Assembly: GCF_000494755.1 (NCBI RefSeq)
Contig: NC_022657.1
Span: 1,898,001 to 1,962,000 of the forward strand
DNA length: 64,000 bases
Origin: Amorphoplanes friuliensis DSM 7358
GTDB taxonomy: Bacteria > Actinomycetota > Actinomycetes > Mycobacteriales > Micromonosporaceae
Direction of reading: 5' to 3'
The notes beneath the pieces were generated by a model, which was not told the DNA's origin, made no database searches, and worked only from the letters and a program-made list of their open reading frames with translations. The position numbers and the translations under genes were made by a program. Positions 52,434 through 61,678 of the stretch are shown in pieces (positions within the stretch are counted from its first letter, which is position 1; every line of letters starts with the position of its first letter).

Positions 52434-53882
52434 GTGCCGATCAAACGGGTGTGGGCTCCGCGTATCGATTTTTCCGTGCTGCGACGGGAGCTGGAGCTGC
52501 CCGCCGACTTTCCGGCCGAGGCGCTGCAGGAGGCGCAGGAGGCCGCGTCCATCGCGCTGCCGCCGGTCGATCGTACCGACATCCCGTTCGTGACGGTGGA
52601 CCCGGCGACCTCGCAGGACCTCGACCAGGCGATGGAGCTGACGCGTCTGCCGTCCGGCGGTTACCGGGTGCGCTACGCGATCGCCGATGTCGCCTCCTAC
52701 GTGCGGCCCGGCGGTCCGCTCGAGGCCGAGACCTGGGTACGCGGTCAGACGATCTACTTCCCCGACGGCAAGGTGCCGCTGCATCCGCAGGTGCTCAGCG
52801 AGGGTGCCGTGAGCCTGTTGCCGGACGTCGACCGGGCCGCGATCCTGTGGACGATCGACCTCGACGCCGAGGGGTCGTTCGCCGGAATTGCCCTGGAACG
52901 GGCGCGGGTGCGCAGCCGGGCGAAGCTGGATTACGCCGGTCTGCAGGCCTCCGTCGATGCCGGGACGGCGCCGGAGCCGATCGCGCTGCTGCCGGAGCTG
53001 GGGGCGTTGCTGGCCGCCCGGGCGGCGGACCGTGGTGCGGTCAACCTGCCGCTGCCCGAGCAGGAGGTCGAGCCCGACGGGGACGGCTGGCGGCTGGTGC
53101 TGCGGGCGCCGCACGCTGTCGAGGAGCACAACGCACACATCTCGTTGCTCACGGGCATGGCGGCGGCGACGCTGATGCTCGACGGCGGGGTCGGGCTGCT
53201 GCGGACGATGCCTGCTGCGCGGCCCGAGGCGATCGCCAAGCTGCGGGCCGCGGGGGAGTCACTCGGCGTCCCGTGGCCCGAGGGAAGTTCGGTCGGTGCC
53301 GTTGTCGCTTCGGTCGATCCGGCCAGCCCGCGGGGTGCCGCGTTCCTCAATCAGGTGGCTGATCTGTTGCGTGGCGCTGCGTACACCGCCTTTGACGGTG
53401 AGCGGCCCACCGAGATCGGCCACGGCGGGGTCGGTGCTCCCTACGCTCATGTCACCGCGCCGCTGCGGCGCCTGGCCGACCGGTACGCGACGGAGGTCTG
53501 CCTGGCTCTGCACGAGGACAGGCCGGTGCCGGAGTGGGCCCGTGAGGCCCTGCCGCGGCTGCCGAAGTGCATGGCGGCGACCGACCGGGTGGCGTCGGCG
53601 GCCGACCGTGGTGCGGTCTCGCTGGCCGAGGCCGTGGTGCTAGCCCACCGGGTCGGGGAGACGTTCGAGGCCGGTGTGGTCGACGTCGACGCCCCGTCGA
53701 AACCGGCGCAGCCGGAGACCCAGAAGCAGAACAACCGGCGTCCGCGTGGCGGCACGGTGGCCCTCGACGATCCGGCCGTCCAGGCGCGCTGCCTGGGTGA
53801 GCTGCCGCTCGGCGACCGCATCCAGGTGCGGCTGACCGAGGCCGACCCGGTCAAGCGCAGCGTGCTCTTCGAGCAGGCCTGA
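52434..53882 (+). CDS. RNB-domain ribonuclease (RNase II family)
   Basis: The 482-residue exoribonuclease has the RNB catalytic motif PFVTVDPATSQDLDQAMELTR with the Mg-binding aspartates, YAIADVASYV, and YAHVTAPLRRLADRYATEVCLALH near the C-terminus. It lacks the N-terminal cold-shock and C-terminal S1 domains of full RNase II/R, a short form common in actinobacteria. It degrades single-stranded RNA 3' to 5'. Start GTG 52434 (MPIKRVWAPRIDF); the upstream sequence has no strong ribosome-binding site. It stands alone between a terminator and the convergent VOC gene. Confidence 0.92.
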   Translation: MPIKRVWAPRIDFSVLRRELELPADFPAEALQEAQEAASIALPPVDRTDIPFVTVDPATSQDLDQAMELTRLPSGGYRVRYAIADVASYVRPGGPLEAETWVRGQTIYFPDGKVPLHPQVLSEGAVSLLPDVDRAAILWTIDLDAEGSFAGIALERARVRSRAKLDYAGLQASVDAGTAPEPIALLPELGALLAARAADRGAVNLPLPEQEVEPDGDGWRLVLRAPHAVEEHNAHISLLTGMAAATLMLDGGVGLLRTMPAARPEAIAKLRAAGESLGVPWPEGSSVGAVVASVDPASPRGAAFLNQVADLLRGAAYTAFDGERPTEIGHGGVGAPYAHVTAPLRRLADRYATEVCLALHEDRPVPEWAREALPRLPKCMAATDRVASAADRGAVSLAEAVVLAHRVGETFEAGVVDVDAPSKPAQPETQKQNNRRPRGGTVALDDPAVQARCLGELPLGDRIQVRLTEADPVKRSVLFEQA

Positions 53883-53919
53883 CCGGCGTTCCGGGCCGAT
53901 CGAGCAGCCAGGCGGCCGA

Positions 53920-54369
53920 TCAGGGCAGCTGCGGGCTGCCGGTCGCGTCGAGCGGCCAGACCGGGTTGTGGGTGATCTCCCACAGGTGCCCGTCCGGGTC
54001 GGTGAAGTAGCCGAGGTAGCCGCCCCACTCGGTTGCGCCACCGGCTTTCACCAGGGTGGCGCCGGCCTGGACGACGGCACGCAGGGACTCGTCGACGGCG
54101 CCCGGGGTCTCCACGTTGATCGCGAGTTTGGTGCCGCGGAAGTCCGTCGCCGGGTTCGGTGGTGCCGGCCGGGCGGGCAGGCCCGCGTCGGCCGCCATGT
54201 TCTCGGTCGTCACCAGCGACAGCAGGCCACCGGCCGTGTGGAAGTAGCTGACCACACCGGGGATGGAGGCGGGGGAGAGGCGCCAGCCCAGCGACTCGTA
54301 GAACTCGGTCGCACGGGCCACGTCGGCCACCCCCAGGGTGGCCAGGCTGACTCGGGCAGGAACGACCAT
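53920..54369 (-). CDS. VOC family protein (glyoxalase/bleomycin resistance-like)
   Basis: The 149-residue protein has two beta-alpha-beta-beta-beta modules: VSLATLGVADVARATEFYESLGWRLS, and FTDPDGHLWEITHNPVWPLD with the metal-binding glutamate. Family members include metal-dependent isomerases, dioxygenases and drug-binding proteins; this one is not assigned. It converges on the RNB gene. Confidence 0.92.
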   Translation of the reverse strand: MVVPARVSLATLGVADVARATEFYESLGWRLSPASIPGVVSYFHTAGGLLSLVTTENMAADAGLPARPAPPNPATDFRGTKLAINVETPGAVDESLRAVVQAGATLVKAGGATEWGGYLGYFTDPDGHLWEITHNPVWPLDATGSPQLP

Positions 54370-54423
54370 GGCACGAAGTCTGCCACTGATCCGATCTTGC
54401 CCGAGCCGTACCCCTGTCGCGGT

Positions 54424-55254
54424 TCAGAAGGTGTGTTCCTCGGCGGGGAAGTCGCCGCCGCGGACCTCGTCGGCGAAGCGCTTGGTCGCCTCGGTGAGGA
54501 CACCCGACAGGTCGGCGTACCGCTTGACGAAGCGCGGCGTCTTGCCGGTGCGCAGACCCGCCATGTCCTGCCAGACCAGTACCTGGGCGTCCGTGTCGGG
54601 ACCGGCGCCGATGCCGACGGTGGGGATGGCGAGCTCCTTGGTGATCTGCTTGGCGACCTCGCCCGGCACCATCTCGAGCACCACCGCGAACGCGCCCGCC
54701 TCGGCCACGGCGCGGGCGTCGGCGATGACCTCCTCGGCGGCGCTGCCCCGGCCCTGGACGCGGTAACCGCCGATGGTGTGCTCGCTCTGCGGTGTGAAAC
54801 CGATGTGGGCCATGACCGGGATGCCCGCCCCGGTGATCGCCCGGATCTGCTCCGCGACGCGGCGGCCGCCCTCGAGCTTGACCGCGTGCGCGCCGCCCTC
54901 CTTCATGAACCGGACCGCGGTGCGCAGCCCCTGGACCGGCCCTTCCTCGTACGAGCCGAAGGGCAGATCGGCCACCACCAGGGCTGTGGTCGTGGCGCGC
55001 ACGACTGCGCGTACCAGGGAGAGGAGCTCGTCCGCGGTGACCGGGAGGGTCGTCTCGTAGCCGAAGACGTTGTTGGCCGCGGAGTCACCGACCAGCAGGA
55101 CCGGGATGCCGGCCTGCTCGAAGAGCGCCGCGGTGTACTGGTCGTAGGAGGTCAGCATCGGCCAGCGGTCGCCGCGTTCCTTGGCGGCGATCAGGTCGCG
55201 GGTGCGGACGCGGCGGGTGGCGGGGCCCCCGTAGAGCGTGGGGATCTCGGACAT
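54424..55254 (-). CDS. panB: 3-methyl-2-oxobutanoate hydroxymethyltransferase
   Basis: The 276-residue enzyme adds a hydroxymethyl group from methylene-THF to 2-oxoisovalerate to make ketopantoate for pantothenate and CoA. Start [20 protein letters not shown] with GAAGGAG 5 bases upstream. Landmarks: [65 protein letters not shown] and [20 protein letters not shown]. It lies downstream of nadE in the same direction, so the two cofactor genes may share a transcript. Confidence 0.97.
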   Translation of the reverse strand: MSEIPTLYGGPATRRVRTRDLIAAKERGDRWPMLTSYDQYTAALFEQAGIPVLLVGDSAANNVFGYETTLPVTADELLSLVRAVVRATTTALVVADLPFGSYEEGPVQGLRTAVRFMKEGGAHAVKLEGGRRVAEQIRAITGAGIPVMAHIGFTPQSEHTIGGYRVQGRGSAAEEVIADARAVAEAGAFAVVLEMVPGEVAKQITKELAIPTVGIGAGPDTDAQVLVWQDMAGLRTGKTPRFVKRYADLSGVLTEATKRFADEVRGGDFPAEEHTF

Positions 55255-55352
55255 CGTTGTCTCCTTCCCTCGAGGCCGCGGAGTGCGGTCCCCGGGTGCC
55301 ACCAAATCGTCGCACCCGGGGAGGCGTACCGGTCAGGGTTGAGTGGAGCCGA

Positions 55353-57116
55353 TCACACGCCTTCGCGGAAGCGGTTCGTGATCGGCAGCCGGCGGTCGCG
55401 GCCGAACGCTTTGCTCGAGATCTTCGTGCCCGGTGCGGACTGGCGGCGCTTGTATTCCGCCAGGTCGACCATGCGCAGCACCCGGTCGACGAGCGCGGCG
55501 TCGTGGCCCGCGGCGATGAGGTCGTCGCGGCCCTGGTCGCCGTCGATGTAGCCGATCAGGATCGCGTCCAGCAGGTCGTAATCGGGCAGCGAGTCGCTGT
55601 CGACCTGGCCCGGACGCAGCTCGGCGCTCGGCGGCTTGACGATGGAGTTCTCCGGGATCGGGGGCTCGCCGCCACGGTTCGCGGCGTCGGCGTTGCGCCA
55701 CTTCGCGAGGCGCCACACCATCGTCTTGGGCACGTCCTTGAGGGGGTTGTACCCGCCGACCGAGTCGCCGTAGAGCGTGGAGTAACCGACCGCGAGCTCG
55801 CTCTTGTTGCCGGTGGTGAGGACCAGGTGGCCCTCCTGGTTCGACAACGCCATCAGGATCACGCCGCGGACCCGGGCCTGCAGGTTTTCCACGGCGAGAC
55901 CGGAGAGCGACATGTTGGCCAGGAACGCGTCGACCATCGGCTGGATCGGCTCGCTGCGGTAGTCCAGGCCGGTGCGCTTGGCCAGGTCGGCCGCGTCGTC
56001 CTTGGAGTGCCCGGACGAGTAACCGCTGGGCATCGAGACACCGACGACCCGCTGCGGGCCGAGGGCGTCCACCGCGATCGCGGCGACCACGGCGGAGTCG
56101 ATGCCACCGGAGACGCCGAGGACCACCGACCGGAAGCCGTTCTTCTCGACGTAGTCGTGGAGGCCCAGCGTGAGCGCCGACCAGATCTCGGCCTCGTCGG
56201 TGACCCGGTCGGCGATGCCACCGACCGCCGGTCCGTCCGTGAGCGGCCGCGGCGGCGCCTCGACCGTGACGCGCCGGATGCCCATGCCGTCGTCACCCTG
56301 CGCGTCGGTGACGTTCGGGGTCGGGTCGGCCGCGGGCACGTCCAGGTCGTGGATCAGCAGCTCGGAGGTGAACTGCCCGGCCCGCGTGAGCAGCTCGCCC
56401 CCGGCGGTCACGATCATCGAGTCGCCGTCGAAGACCAGCTCGTCCTGACCGCCGACCATGTTCACGTACGCGATGGTGGCACCGGCCTCGGCGGCGCGGC
56501 GCTGGACCAGGGGCAGTCGCAGGTCGTCCTTGTTCAGTTCGTACGGGGAGGCGTTGATGTTGACCACCAGGCCGACGCCCGCGCGGCCGGCAGCGGCGAA
56601 CGGCCCGCCGGCCTGCCACAGGTCCTCACAGACGGTGAGAGCCACGTCGACGCCGCCGAGACGCACGACGGTGAGCGAATCGCCCGGCTCGAAATAGCGG
56701 TCCTCGTCGAAGACGCCGTAGTTGGGCAGGTGGTGCTTGAAGTAGGTGGCGACGATCTCGCCGCCGAAGAGCAGTGCCGAGGCGTCGCGGCGGCCGCTGC
56801 CCGGCACGGCCGCGGAACTGGTCGGCGCGGGGCCGTCGGCGTCGACGTAGCCGACGATCACGGCCACGTCACCCAGGCCGTCGCCGGCCAGGTCGGCGGC
56901 CAGCGTCCGCAGCGCGGCCTGCGACGATGCGACGAACGAGTCCCGGAAGACAAGATCCTCGATGGGGTACCCGGTGAGCATCATCTCGGGGAACGCGACC
57001 AGCTGGGCACCGACCTCGGCGGCCGTCCGGGACCAGTGCCGCACGGCGGCGGCGTTGCCGGGGATGTCCCCGACGGTGGAGTTCACCTGGGCTAGAGCGA
57101 CACGCAACGAAGGCAT
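55353..57116 (-). CDS. nadE: Glutamine-dependent NAD+ synthase
   Basis: A 587-residue two-domain enzyme. The N-terminal glutaminase (about 1-260) has the nitrilase triad: E in LVAFPEMMLTGYP, K in YFKHHLPNYGVFDEDRYF and C in VALTVCEDLWQAGGP. The C-terminal synthetase (about 300-580) has the PP-loop VVLGVSGGIDSAVVAAIA, GYSSGHSKDDAADLA and TTGNKSELAVGYSTLYGD. It makes NAD from nicotinate adenine dinucleotide. A longer frame upstream overlaps glnA and is rejected. The start MPSLRVALAQVN matches the family. Confidence 0.97.
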   Translation of the reverse strand: MPSLRVALAQVNSTVGDIPGNAAAVRHWSRTAAEVGAQLVAFPEMMLTGYPIEDLVFRDSFVASSQAALRTLAADLAGDGLGDVAVIVGYVDADGPAPTSSAAVPGSGRRDASALLFGGEIVATYFKHHLPNYGVFDEDRYFEPGDSLTVVRLGGVDVALTVCEDLWQAGGPFAAAGRAGVGLVVNINASPYELNKDDLRLPLVQRRAAEAGATIAYVNMVGGQDELVFDGDSMIVTAGGELLTRAGQFTSELLIHDLDVPAADPTPNVTDAQGDDGMGIRRVTVEAPPRPLTDGPAVGGIADRVTDEAEIWSALTLGLHDYVEKNGFRSVVLGVSGGIDSAVVAAIAVDALGPQRVVGVSMPSGYSSGHSKDDAADLAKRTGLDYRSEPIQPMVDAFLANMSLSGLAVENLQARVRGVILMALSNQEGHLVLTTGNKSELAVGYSTLYGDSVGGYNPLKDVPKTMVWRLAKWRNADAANRGGEPPIPENSIVKPPSAELRPGQVDSDSLPDYDLLDAILIGYIDGDQGRDDLIAAGHDAALVDRVLRMVDLAEYKRRQSAPGTKISSKAFGRDRRLPITNRFREGV

Positions 57117-57222
57117 GACGTCATTGTTCCCCAGTGTTGGCGTCCCATGTCGCCGTCCCCTGCCGTACCGTCTGTGATCAAGTTCGGGCCTTACCCGGGC
57201 GCCCCGGCGGGGTGTGGTCAGC

Positions 57223-57238
57223 GTAATCTCGGCGTAAC
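57223..57238 (+). promoter_or_regulatory. Candidate GlnR box upstream of glnA2-type gene
   Basis: GTAAT, 6 bases, GTAAC, 45 bases before the gene, close to the GTnAC-n6-GaAAC form of actinomycete GlnR sites. Both halves differ from the consensus by one base. Confidence 0.35.
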
Positions 57239-57282
57239 GGGACCGGGAGAGACTGATCGCCGGGCAAGTACGAGGGGTTGAC

Positions 57283-58635
57283 GTGGACCGACAGCAGGAG
57301 TTCGTGCTTCGTACGCTCGAAGAGCGCGACATCCGTTTTGTCCGGCTTTGGTTCACCGACGTGCTCGGCACCCTGAAAAGCGTGTCCGTCGCACCGGCCG
57401 AGCTCGAGTCCGCCTTCGAGGAGGGCATGGGCATCGACGGCTCGGCCATCGAGGGCTTCGCCCGGGTCACCGAGTCGGACATGGTCGCCATGCCCGACCC
57501 GACGACGTTCCAGGTCTTCCCGTTCGAGGGTGGTGTCAGCGGCGAGAGCGCCCGGATGTTCTGCGACATCCTGCTCCCCGACGGCAGCGCCGCCTGGGCC
57601 GACCCGCGGCACGTGCTGCGCCGCATGCTCGCCAAGGCGGCCGAGAAGGGCTTCACCTTCTACACGCACCCCGAGGTCGAGTTCTTCCTGGTCCAGGACG
57701 GCCCGCTGGACGGCTCGGTGCCGATCCCGGTCGACGGCGGCGGCTACTTCGACCACACCACGCACGCGGTCGCCCGCGACTTCCGCCGCCAGGCCGTGCT
57801 GGCCCTCGAACGCATCGGCATCTCCGTCGAGTTCAGCCACCACGAGGTCGCCCCCGGCCAGCAGGAGATCGACCTGCGGTACGCCGACGCGCTGACCACC
57901 GCGGACAACATCATGACGTTCCGGCACGTCGTCAAGGAGGTCGCGCTCTCGCAGGGCGTGCGGGCGACCTTCATGCCGAAGCCGTACACCGACCAGCCCG
58001 GCAGCGGCATGCACACGCACCTGTCGCTGTTCGAGGGCGAGCGCAACGCGTTCTACGACGGCGACGACCCGCTCAAGCTGTCGAAGACCGCCCGCGCGTT
58101 CATCGCCGGTCTGCTGGTGCACGCCCGCGAATACACCGCGGTCACCAACCAGTGGGTCAACTCGTACAAGCGGCTCTTCCCGATGCAGCTGCCCGACCGG
58201 ATCACCGAGTCGCCGGCCTTCGTGAGCTGGGGCCACCTCAACCGGTCCGCGCTGGTCCGGGTGCCCGCGTTCGGCAAGCCGAACTCCGCGCGCGTCGAGG
58301 TCCGCTCGATCGACTCGGCGACCAACCCGTACCTGGCCTTCGCGGTCATGCTCGGTGCCGGTCTCAAGGGCATCGAGGAGGGCTACGAGCTGCCCCCGGG
58401 CGCCGAGGACGACGTCTGGTCGCTCTCGCCGGCCGAGCGCAAGGCCATGGGCTACGAAGCACTGCCGGAAAACCTGGCCGAGGCGATCGACGTGATGTCC
58501 AAGTCCGAGCTGATCCCCGAGGTGCTCGGCGAGCACGTCTTCGACTTCTTCCTGCGCAACAAGCGCCAGGAGTGGGAGCAGTACAGGCGTGAGGTCACGC
58601 CGTTCGAACGCCAGCGTTATCTCGGGACACTCTGA
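57283..58635 (+). CDS. glnA2: Glutamine synthetase-like enzyme (GlnA2 type)
   Basis: The 450-residue type I synthetase-fold enzyme has IDGSAIEGFARVTESDM, the metal site EVEFFLVQDG, GSGMHTHLSLFEG and NPYLAFAVMLGAGLKG. The tyrosine loop adenylylated in GlnA1 (NLYxLPPEE) is absent; SLSPAERKAMGYEALPENL stands there, so GlnE is not expected to modify it. Members of this branch can be glutamine or gamma-glutamylamine synthetases. GTG start with GAGGGG 5 bases upstream. It is divergent from nadE and in the same neighbourhood as glnE, as I recall for mycobacteria. Confidence 0.93.
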   Translation: MDRQQEFVLRTLEERDIRFVRLWFTDVLGTLKSVSVAPAELESAFEEGMGIDGSAIEGFARVTESDMVAMPDPTTFQVFPFEGGVSGESARMFCDILLPDGSAAWADPRHVLRRMLAKAAEKGFTFYTHPEVEFFLVQDGPLDGSVPIPVDGGGYFDHTTHAVARDFRRQAVLALERIGISVEFSHHEVAPGQQEIDLRYADALTTADNIMTFRHVVKEVALSQGVRATFMPKPYTDQPGSGMHTHLSLFEGERNAFYDGDDPLKLSKTARAFIAGLLVHAREYTAVTNQWVNSYKRLFPMQLPDRITESPAFVSWGHLNRSALVRVPAFGKPNSARVEVRSIDSATNPYLAFAVMLGAGLKGIEEGYELPPGAEDDVWSLSPAERKAMGYEALPENLAEAIDVMSKSELIPEVLGEHVFDFFLRNKRQEWEQYRREVTPFERQRYLGTL

Positions 58636-58713
58636 CCTTTTATCCAGCCGGTGGATCACGCATGTGCGCAGGTCCGATACGGTGCCCTCTGACGTCGTCA
58701 CGAGGGAGAAGCC

Positions 58714-59139
58714 GTGCTGGAAAATTTGCTTGAGGGTGCCGGGCGCAGCATTGTGTTCGGTGGGGTCGGCATCGGGCTGATGGCGGTCGGCTTTCTGTTG
58801 GTCGACCTGCTGACCCCGGGCAAACTGCGCGATCTGATCTGGGTCGAGAAAAACCCGAACGCCGCGTTGCTGCTGGCCGCGAACCAGATCGGCATCGCCG
58901 CGATCGTGTTCACCGCGATCTTCACCAGCTATGAGAACTTCGGCGAGGGCCTGCTGTCCACCGCCATCTTCGGCCTCATCGGCATCGCCGTCATGGGCCT
59001 GGCCTTCCTGGTCCTCGACTGGATGACACCGGGCAAGCTGGGCGAGGTCATCTGCACGCCCGAGCGCCACCCGGGTGCCACGGTCAGCGCCGCGTCCCAC
59101 TTCGGCGCCGCCCTGATCATCTGCGCCTGCATCGCCTAG
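58714..59139 (+). CDS. DUF350 membrane protein
   Basis: The 141-residue protein has four membrane spans in two repeated halves, each ending in a DLLTPGKL / DWMTPGKL motif, the DUF350 signature. A TACGGT box lies near 58680 and AGGGAGAA sits before the GTG. Function is unknown; homologues often accompany envelope-stress genes. Its TAG overlaps the convergent LtrA stop (CTAG). Confidence 0.9.
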   Translation: MLENLLEGAGRSIVFGGVGIGLMAVGFLLVDLLTPGKLRDLIWVEKNPNAALLLAANQIGIAAIVFTAIFTSYENFGEGLLSTAIFGLIGIAVMGLAFLVLDWMTPGKLGEVICTPERHPGATVSAASHFGAALIICACIA

Positions 59140-60284
59140 GCGTTCCGCCCGAAACTGCTGATCGCGGTGCTGCCCGTGCGGCGCATCGCGGGGAGATCCT
59201 CGATGATCGCGGCGCCGGCCATGATGATCGGGATCGCGGCGAGCTGGGCCACGGCAAGCACGTGGCCCAGCGGGATGGTGGCGAGCACCACGGCCGCCGC
59301 CACGAGGCGGTGCAGCCAGCCGTGCAGCCCGAGCAACCGCAGGAAGATCGCGTGGCCGGTCTGGTAGAGCGCCACCCCGCCGGCCAGCGCGATCGCCTCA
59401 CCCCAGTGCAGCGGCTCGAAGGCGTACCCGACGCTCTTCTTGATGCCGACGGCGAGCACCACGATGCCGAGCAGCATCACGTAATGGGCGTAACCCCACC
59501 CGTCCAGGGCGAGGCGGGCCCGCCGCCGGGGATCAGCGGTACGCGCCAGGACCTGTTCGGACCGCTCGTCGTCGCCGGCGAAGTAGATCCACCACAGGTA
59601 GTACGCGATGCACAGGCCGAGCACCGCGACCAGGATCGCGCCGCCGCCCAGCTCCACGTCGCGGAAGCCGAGACCGATCGAGATGATCGACTCGCCGATC
59701 GCCACGATCACGACCAGGCTGTGGCGTTCGACGAAGTGCCCGGCGACGATCGTGTGCATCTCGATGTTGTGCAGATGCCCGGCGCCGATCTGCACGAGCG
59801 GCGCGGCGATCCAGCACACCTGCCGCCACGGCTCCGGGAGCAGCGCTCCGGCCAGCACCAGGGCGGCGGCCAGGAGGTTGAGCGGGGCGAGCAACCGCAT
59901 CATCCGCATCGACCCGGCGCCGGCCTGCAGGAACAGCCCCGAGTGCACCAGGGTCACGACCAGATAGCTCACACCGAAGATCCAGCCGTACGCGCCGAAG
60001 GCGTCCGGGATCGCCAGGGCCAGCACCAGGAAGCCGGCCATACCCGCGAGCAGCAGCGTGCGGCGGGTGGTGCTGTTCGGGGCGACGGCGTTGGTCAGCC
60101 AGGCGTAACCCGAGTACATCCACCAGATGACGAAGAGCATCAGCAGCACCTCGCCGAACACGGCCAGGGTGAGGTGGTGCGACAACGTCTCGGTCAGCTG
60201 GATGATCGTGAAGACGAAGACCAGGTCGAAGAAGAGTTCCAGCGTCGAGACACGGACAGTGGGCGGCGGCGTCGGCTCGGTCAC
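59136..60284 (-). CDS. Low temperature requirement protein A (LtrA) family membrane protein
   Basis: The 382-residue protein has about 11 membrane spans and starts with the family motif STLELFFDLVFVFTIIQLTE, then VIWWMYSGYAWLTN and FVERHSLVVIVAIGESIIS. LtrA proteins are of unknown biochemical function, named after a Listeria cold-growth gene. The GTG start lies 6 bases after a TATGCT box (leaderless) on the minus strand. The stop shares CTAG with DUF350. Confidence 0.93.
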   Translation of the reverse strand: MTEPTPPPTVRVSTLELFFDLVFVFTIIQLTETLSHHLTLAVFGEVLLMLFVIWWMYSGYAWLTNAVAPNSTTRRTLLLAGMAGFLVLALAIPDAFGAYGWIFGVSYLVVTLVHSGLFLQAGAGSMRMMRLLAPLNLLAAALVLAGALLPEPWRQVCWIAAPLVQIGAGHLHNIEMHTIVAGHFVERHSLVVIVAIGESIISIGLGFRDVELGGGAILVAVLGLCIAYYLWWIYFAGDDERSEQVLARTADPRRRARLALDGWGYAHYVMLLGIVVLAVGIKKSVGYAFEPLHWGEAIALAGGVALYQTGHAIFLRLLGLHGWLHRLVAAAVVLATIPLGHVLAVAQLAAIPIIMAGAAIIEDLPAMRRTGSTAISSFGRNA

Positions 60285-60397
60285 CGGCGCAGCATAGGGG
60301 TCCGGGGTTTTCGGCGCGGACCGTCGAGCGTGACGTCTCGGCGCTGCGGCAGACCGGTGGTGCCGGGTGGTTCGGCTGATCTTGGGATGATGCCCGC

Positions 60398-60883
60398 GTG
60401 GACATCTCCCTGGAACCCGTGACCGAGGACAACTGGCGTGCGTGCGCGGCGCTCAGCGTGCGACCCGATCAGCAGGCCTTCGTCAACGACGTCGCCTATT
60501 ACCTGTGCATGTGCCATTACGGCAGCGTCTGGCAGCCGCTCGCCGTGGTGAGCGGGGGCGAGGTTGTCGGCTTCTGCATCTGGGGTGTCGACGACGATCG
60601 GAGCCGGTGGATCGGCGGTGTTGTGGTCGACGCCGCCCGCCAGCGCACCGGGATCGGCCGGGCCCTGGTCGTGGCCCTGCGGGACCGGCTGGCCGCCGAG
60701 CCCGGCTGCCCGAACGTCGCGCTGAGCTACTCGCCGGACAACACAGCAGCCCGGGCCCTCTACGCGTCCCTCGGGTTCGTGGAGACCGGCGAGATGGAGG
60801 ACGACGAGATCGTCGCCCGCTGGAGTCCTCGCGACCCGGCCGGAACGGGTGGGCCGGCGGGGAATGTCGGTGCCACCCGATAG
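60398..60883 (+). CDS. GNAT family N-acetyltransferase
   Basis: The 161-residue protein has WIGGVVVDAARQRTGIGRALV for acetyl-CoA binding and LSYSPDNTAARALYASLGFVETGE as the C-terminal GNAT motif. The N-terminus, MDISLEPVTEDNWRACAALS, resembles spermine/spermidine-type acetyltransferases. The substrate is unknown. Its TAG stop is also the first three bases of the TAGCCT box of the next gene. It is divergent from LtrA. Confidence 0.93.
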   Translation: MDISLEPVTEDNWRACAALSVRPDQQAFVNDVAYYLCMCHYGSVWQPLAVVSGGEVVGFCIWGVDDDRSRWIGGVVVDAARQRTGIGRALVVALRDRLAAEPGCPNVALSYSPDNTAARALYASLGFVETGEMEDDEIVARWSPRDPAGTGGPAGNVGATR

Positions 60884-60892
60884 CCTCGAACC

Positions 60893-61678
60893 GTGGGAAC
60901 AGCGCTGGTAATCGAGAACGACCCGTCCGACGATCTCCGCAGGCTGGGGGACTGGTTCGCCGAGGCGGGCCTGGAGCTGACCGTGCTGCGCCCGCATGCG
61001 GGTGATCCGCTGCCCGAGACGCTCGACGACTTTCTCGCCCTGGTGGTGCTCGGCGGCGACCAGAGCGCCTGTGCGAGCGCGACGGGGGAGCCCGCGGCGC
61101 CGTGGTTCCCGGCGCTGGAGGGGCTTCTGCGCAAGGCGGTGCGCCACCACGTGCCGACACTGGGGGTCTGCCTCGGCGGGCAGCTGCTGGCCACCGCCCA
61201 CGGCGGTCTGGTCGAGCGCAGCACCTCCGGGCCCGAGATCGGCCCGGGGCTGGTCGCCCGGCGTGATGCCTCCGACAACGACCCCCTCTTCAAGCGGGTG
61301 CCGCTGCTGCCCGACGTGGTGCAGTGGCACAGCGACGAGATCACCGAGCTGCCGATCAACGCGGTGCTGCTGGCCGCCTCGACCCGCTATCCGCACCAGG
61401 CCTTCCGCCTCGGTGACCGGGCCTGGGGCCTGCAGTTCCACATCGAGTGCGACGCCGACATGATCGCCGAGTGGACCCGCACCGACAGCGCGACCCTCGA
61501 CGAGCTCGGTTACGACGCGGAGGCCGTGGTCGCGGCCACCGCCGAGGTCCTGGCCGACGTCGAGGAGGTGTGGCAGCCGTTCGCGGCCCGCTTCGCCGCG
61601 CTCGCCCTCGGTCAGCTGCCGGACGCCGACATCCCCAACCCCGGCACCCTCCGCACCCTTCCGCTGCTGGGTCAGTAG
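60893..61678 (+). CDS. Type 1 glutamine amidotransferase
   Basis: The 261-residue class I amidotransferase has the nucleophile cysteine in TLGVCLGGQLLATAHGG and the His/Glu pair in LQFHIECDADM, forming the catalytic triad. No synthetase domain is attached, so it may act with a separate partner or cleave gamma-glutamyl compounds. The GTG lies 6 bases after TAGCCT (leaderless). It directly precedes glnE (the GTG of glnE follows its stop), so the two are co-transcribed, consistent with a role in glutamine or polyamine metabolism. Confidence 0.92.
   Translation: MGTALVIENDPSDDLRRLGDWFAEAGLELTVLRPHAGDPLPETLDDFLALVVLGGDQSACASATGEPAAPWFPALEGLLRKAVRHHVPTLGVCLGGQLLATAHGGLVERSTSGPEIGPGLVARRDASDNDPLFKRVPLLPDVVQWHSDEITELPINAVLLAASTRYPHQAFRLGDRAWGLQFHIECDADMIAEWTRTDSATLDELGYDAEAVVAATAEVLADVEEVWQPFAARFAALALGQLPDADIPNPGTLRTLPLLGQ

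Noticed and set aside
57178..59100. 640-residue minus-strand frame
   Set aside because: It is the shadow of the glutamine synthetase and DUF350 genes.
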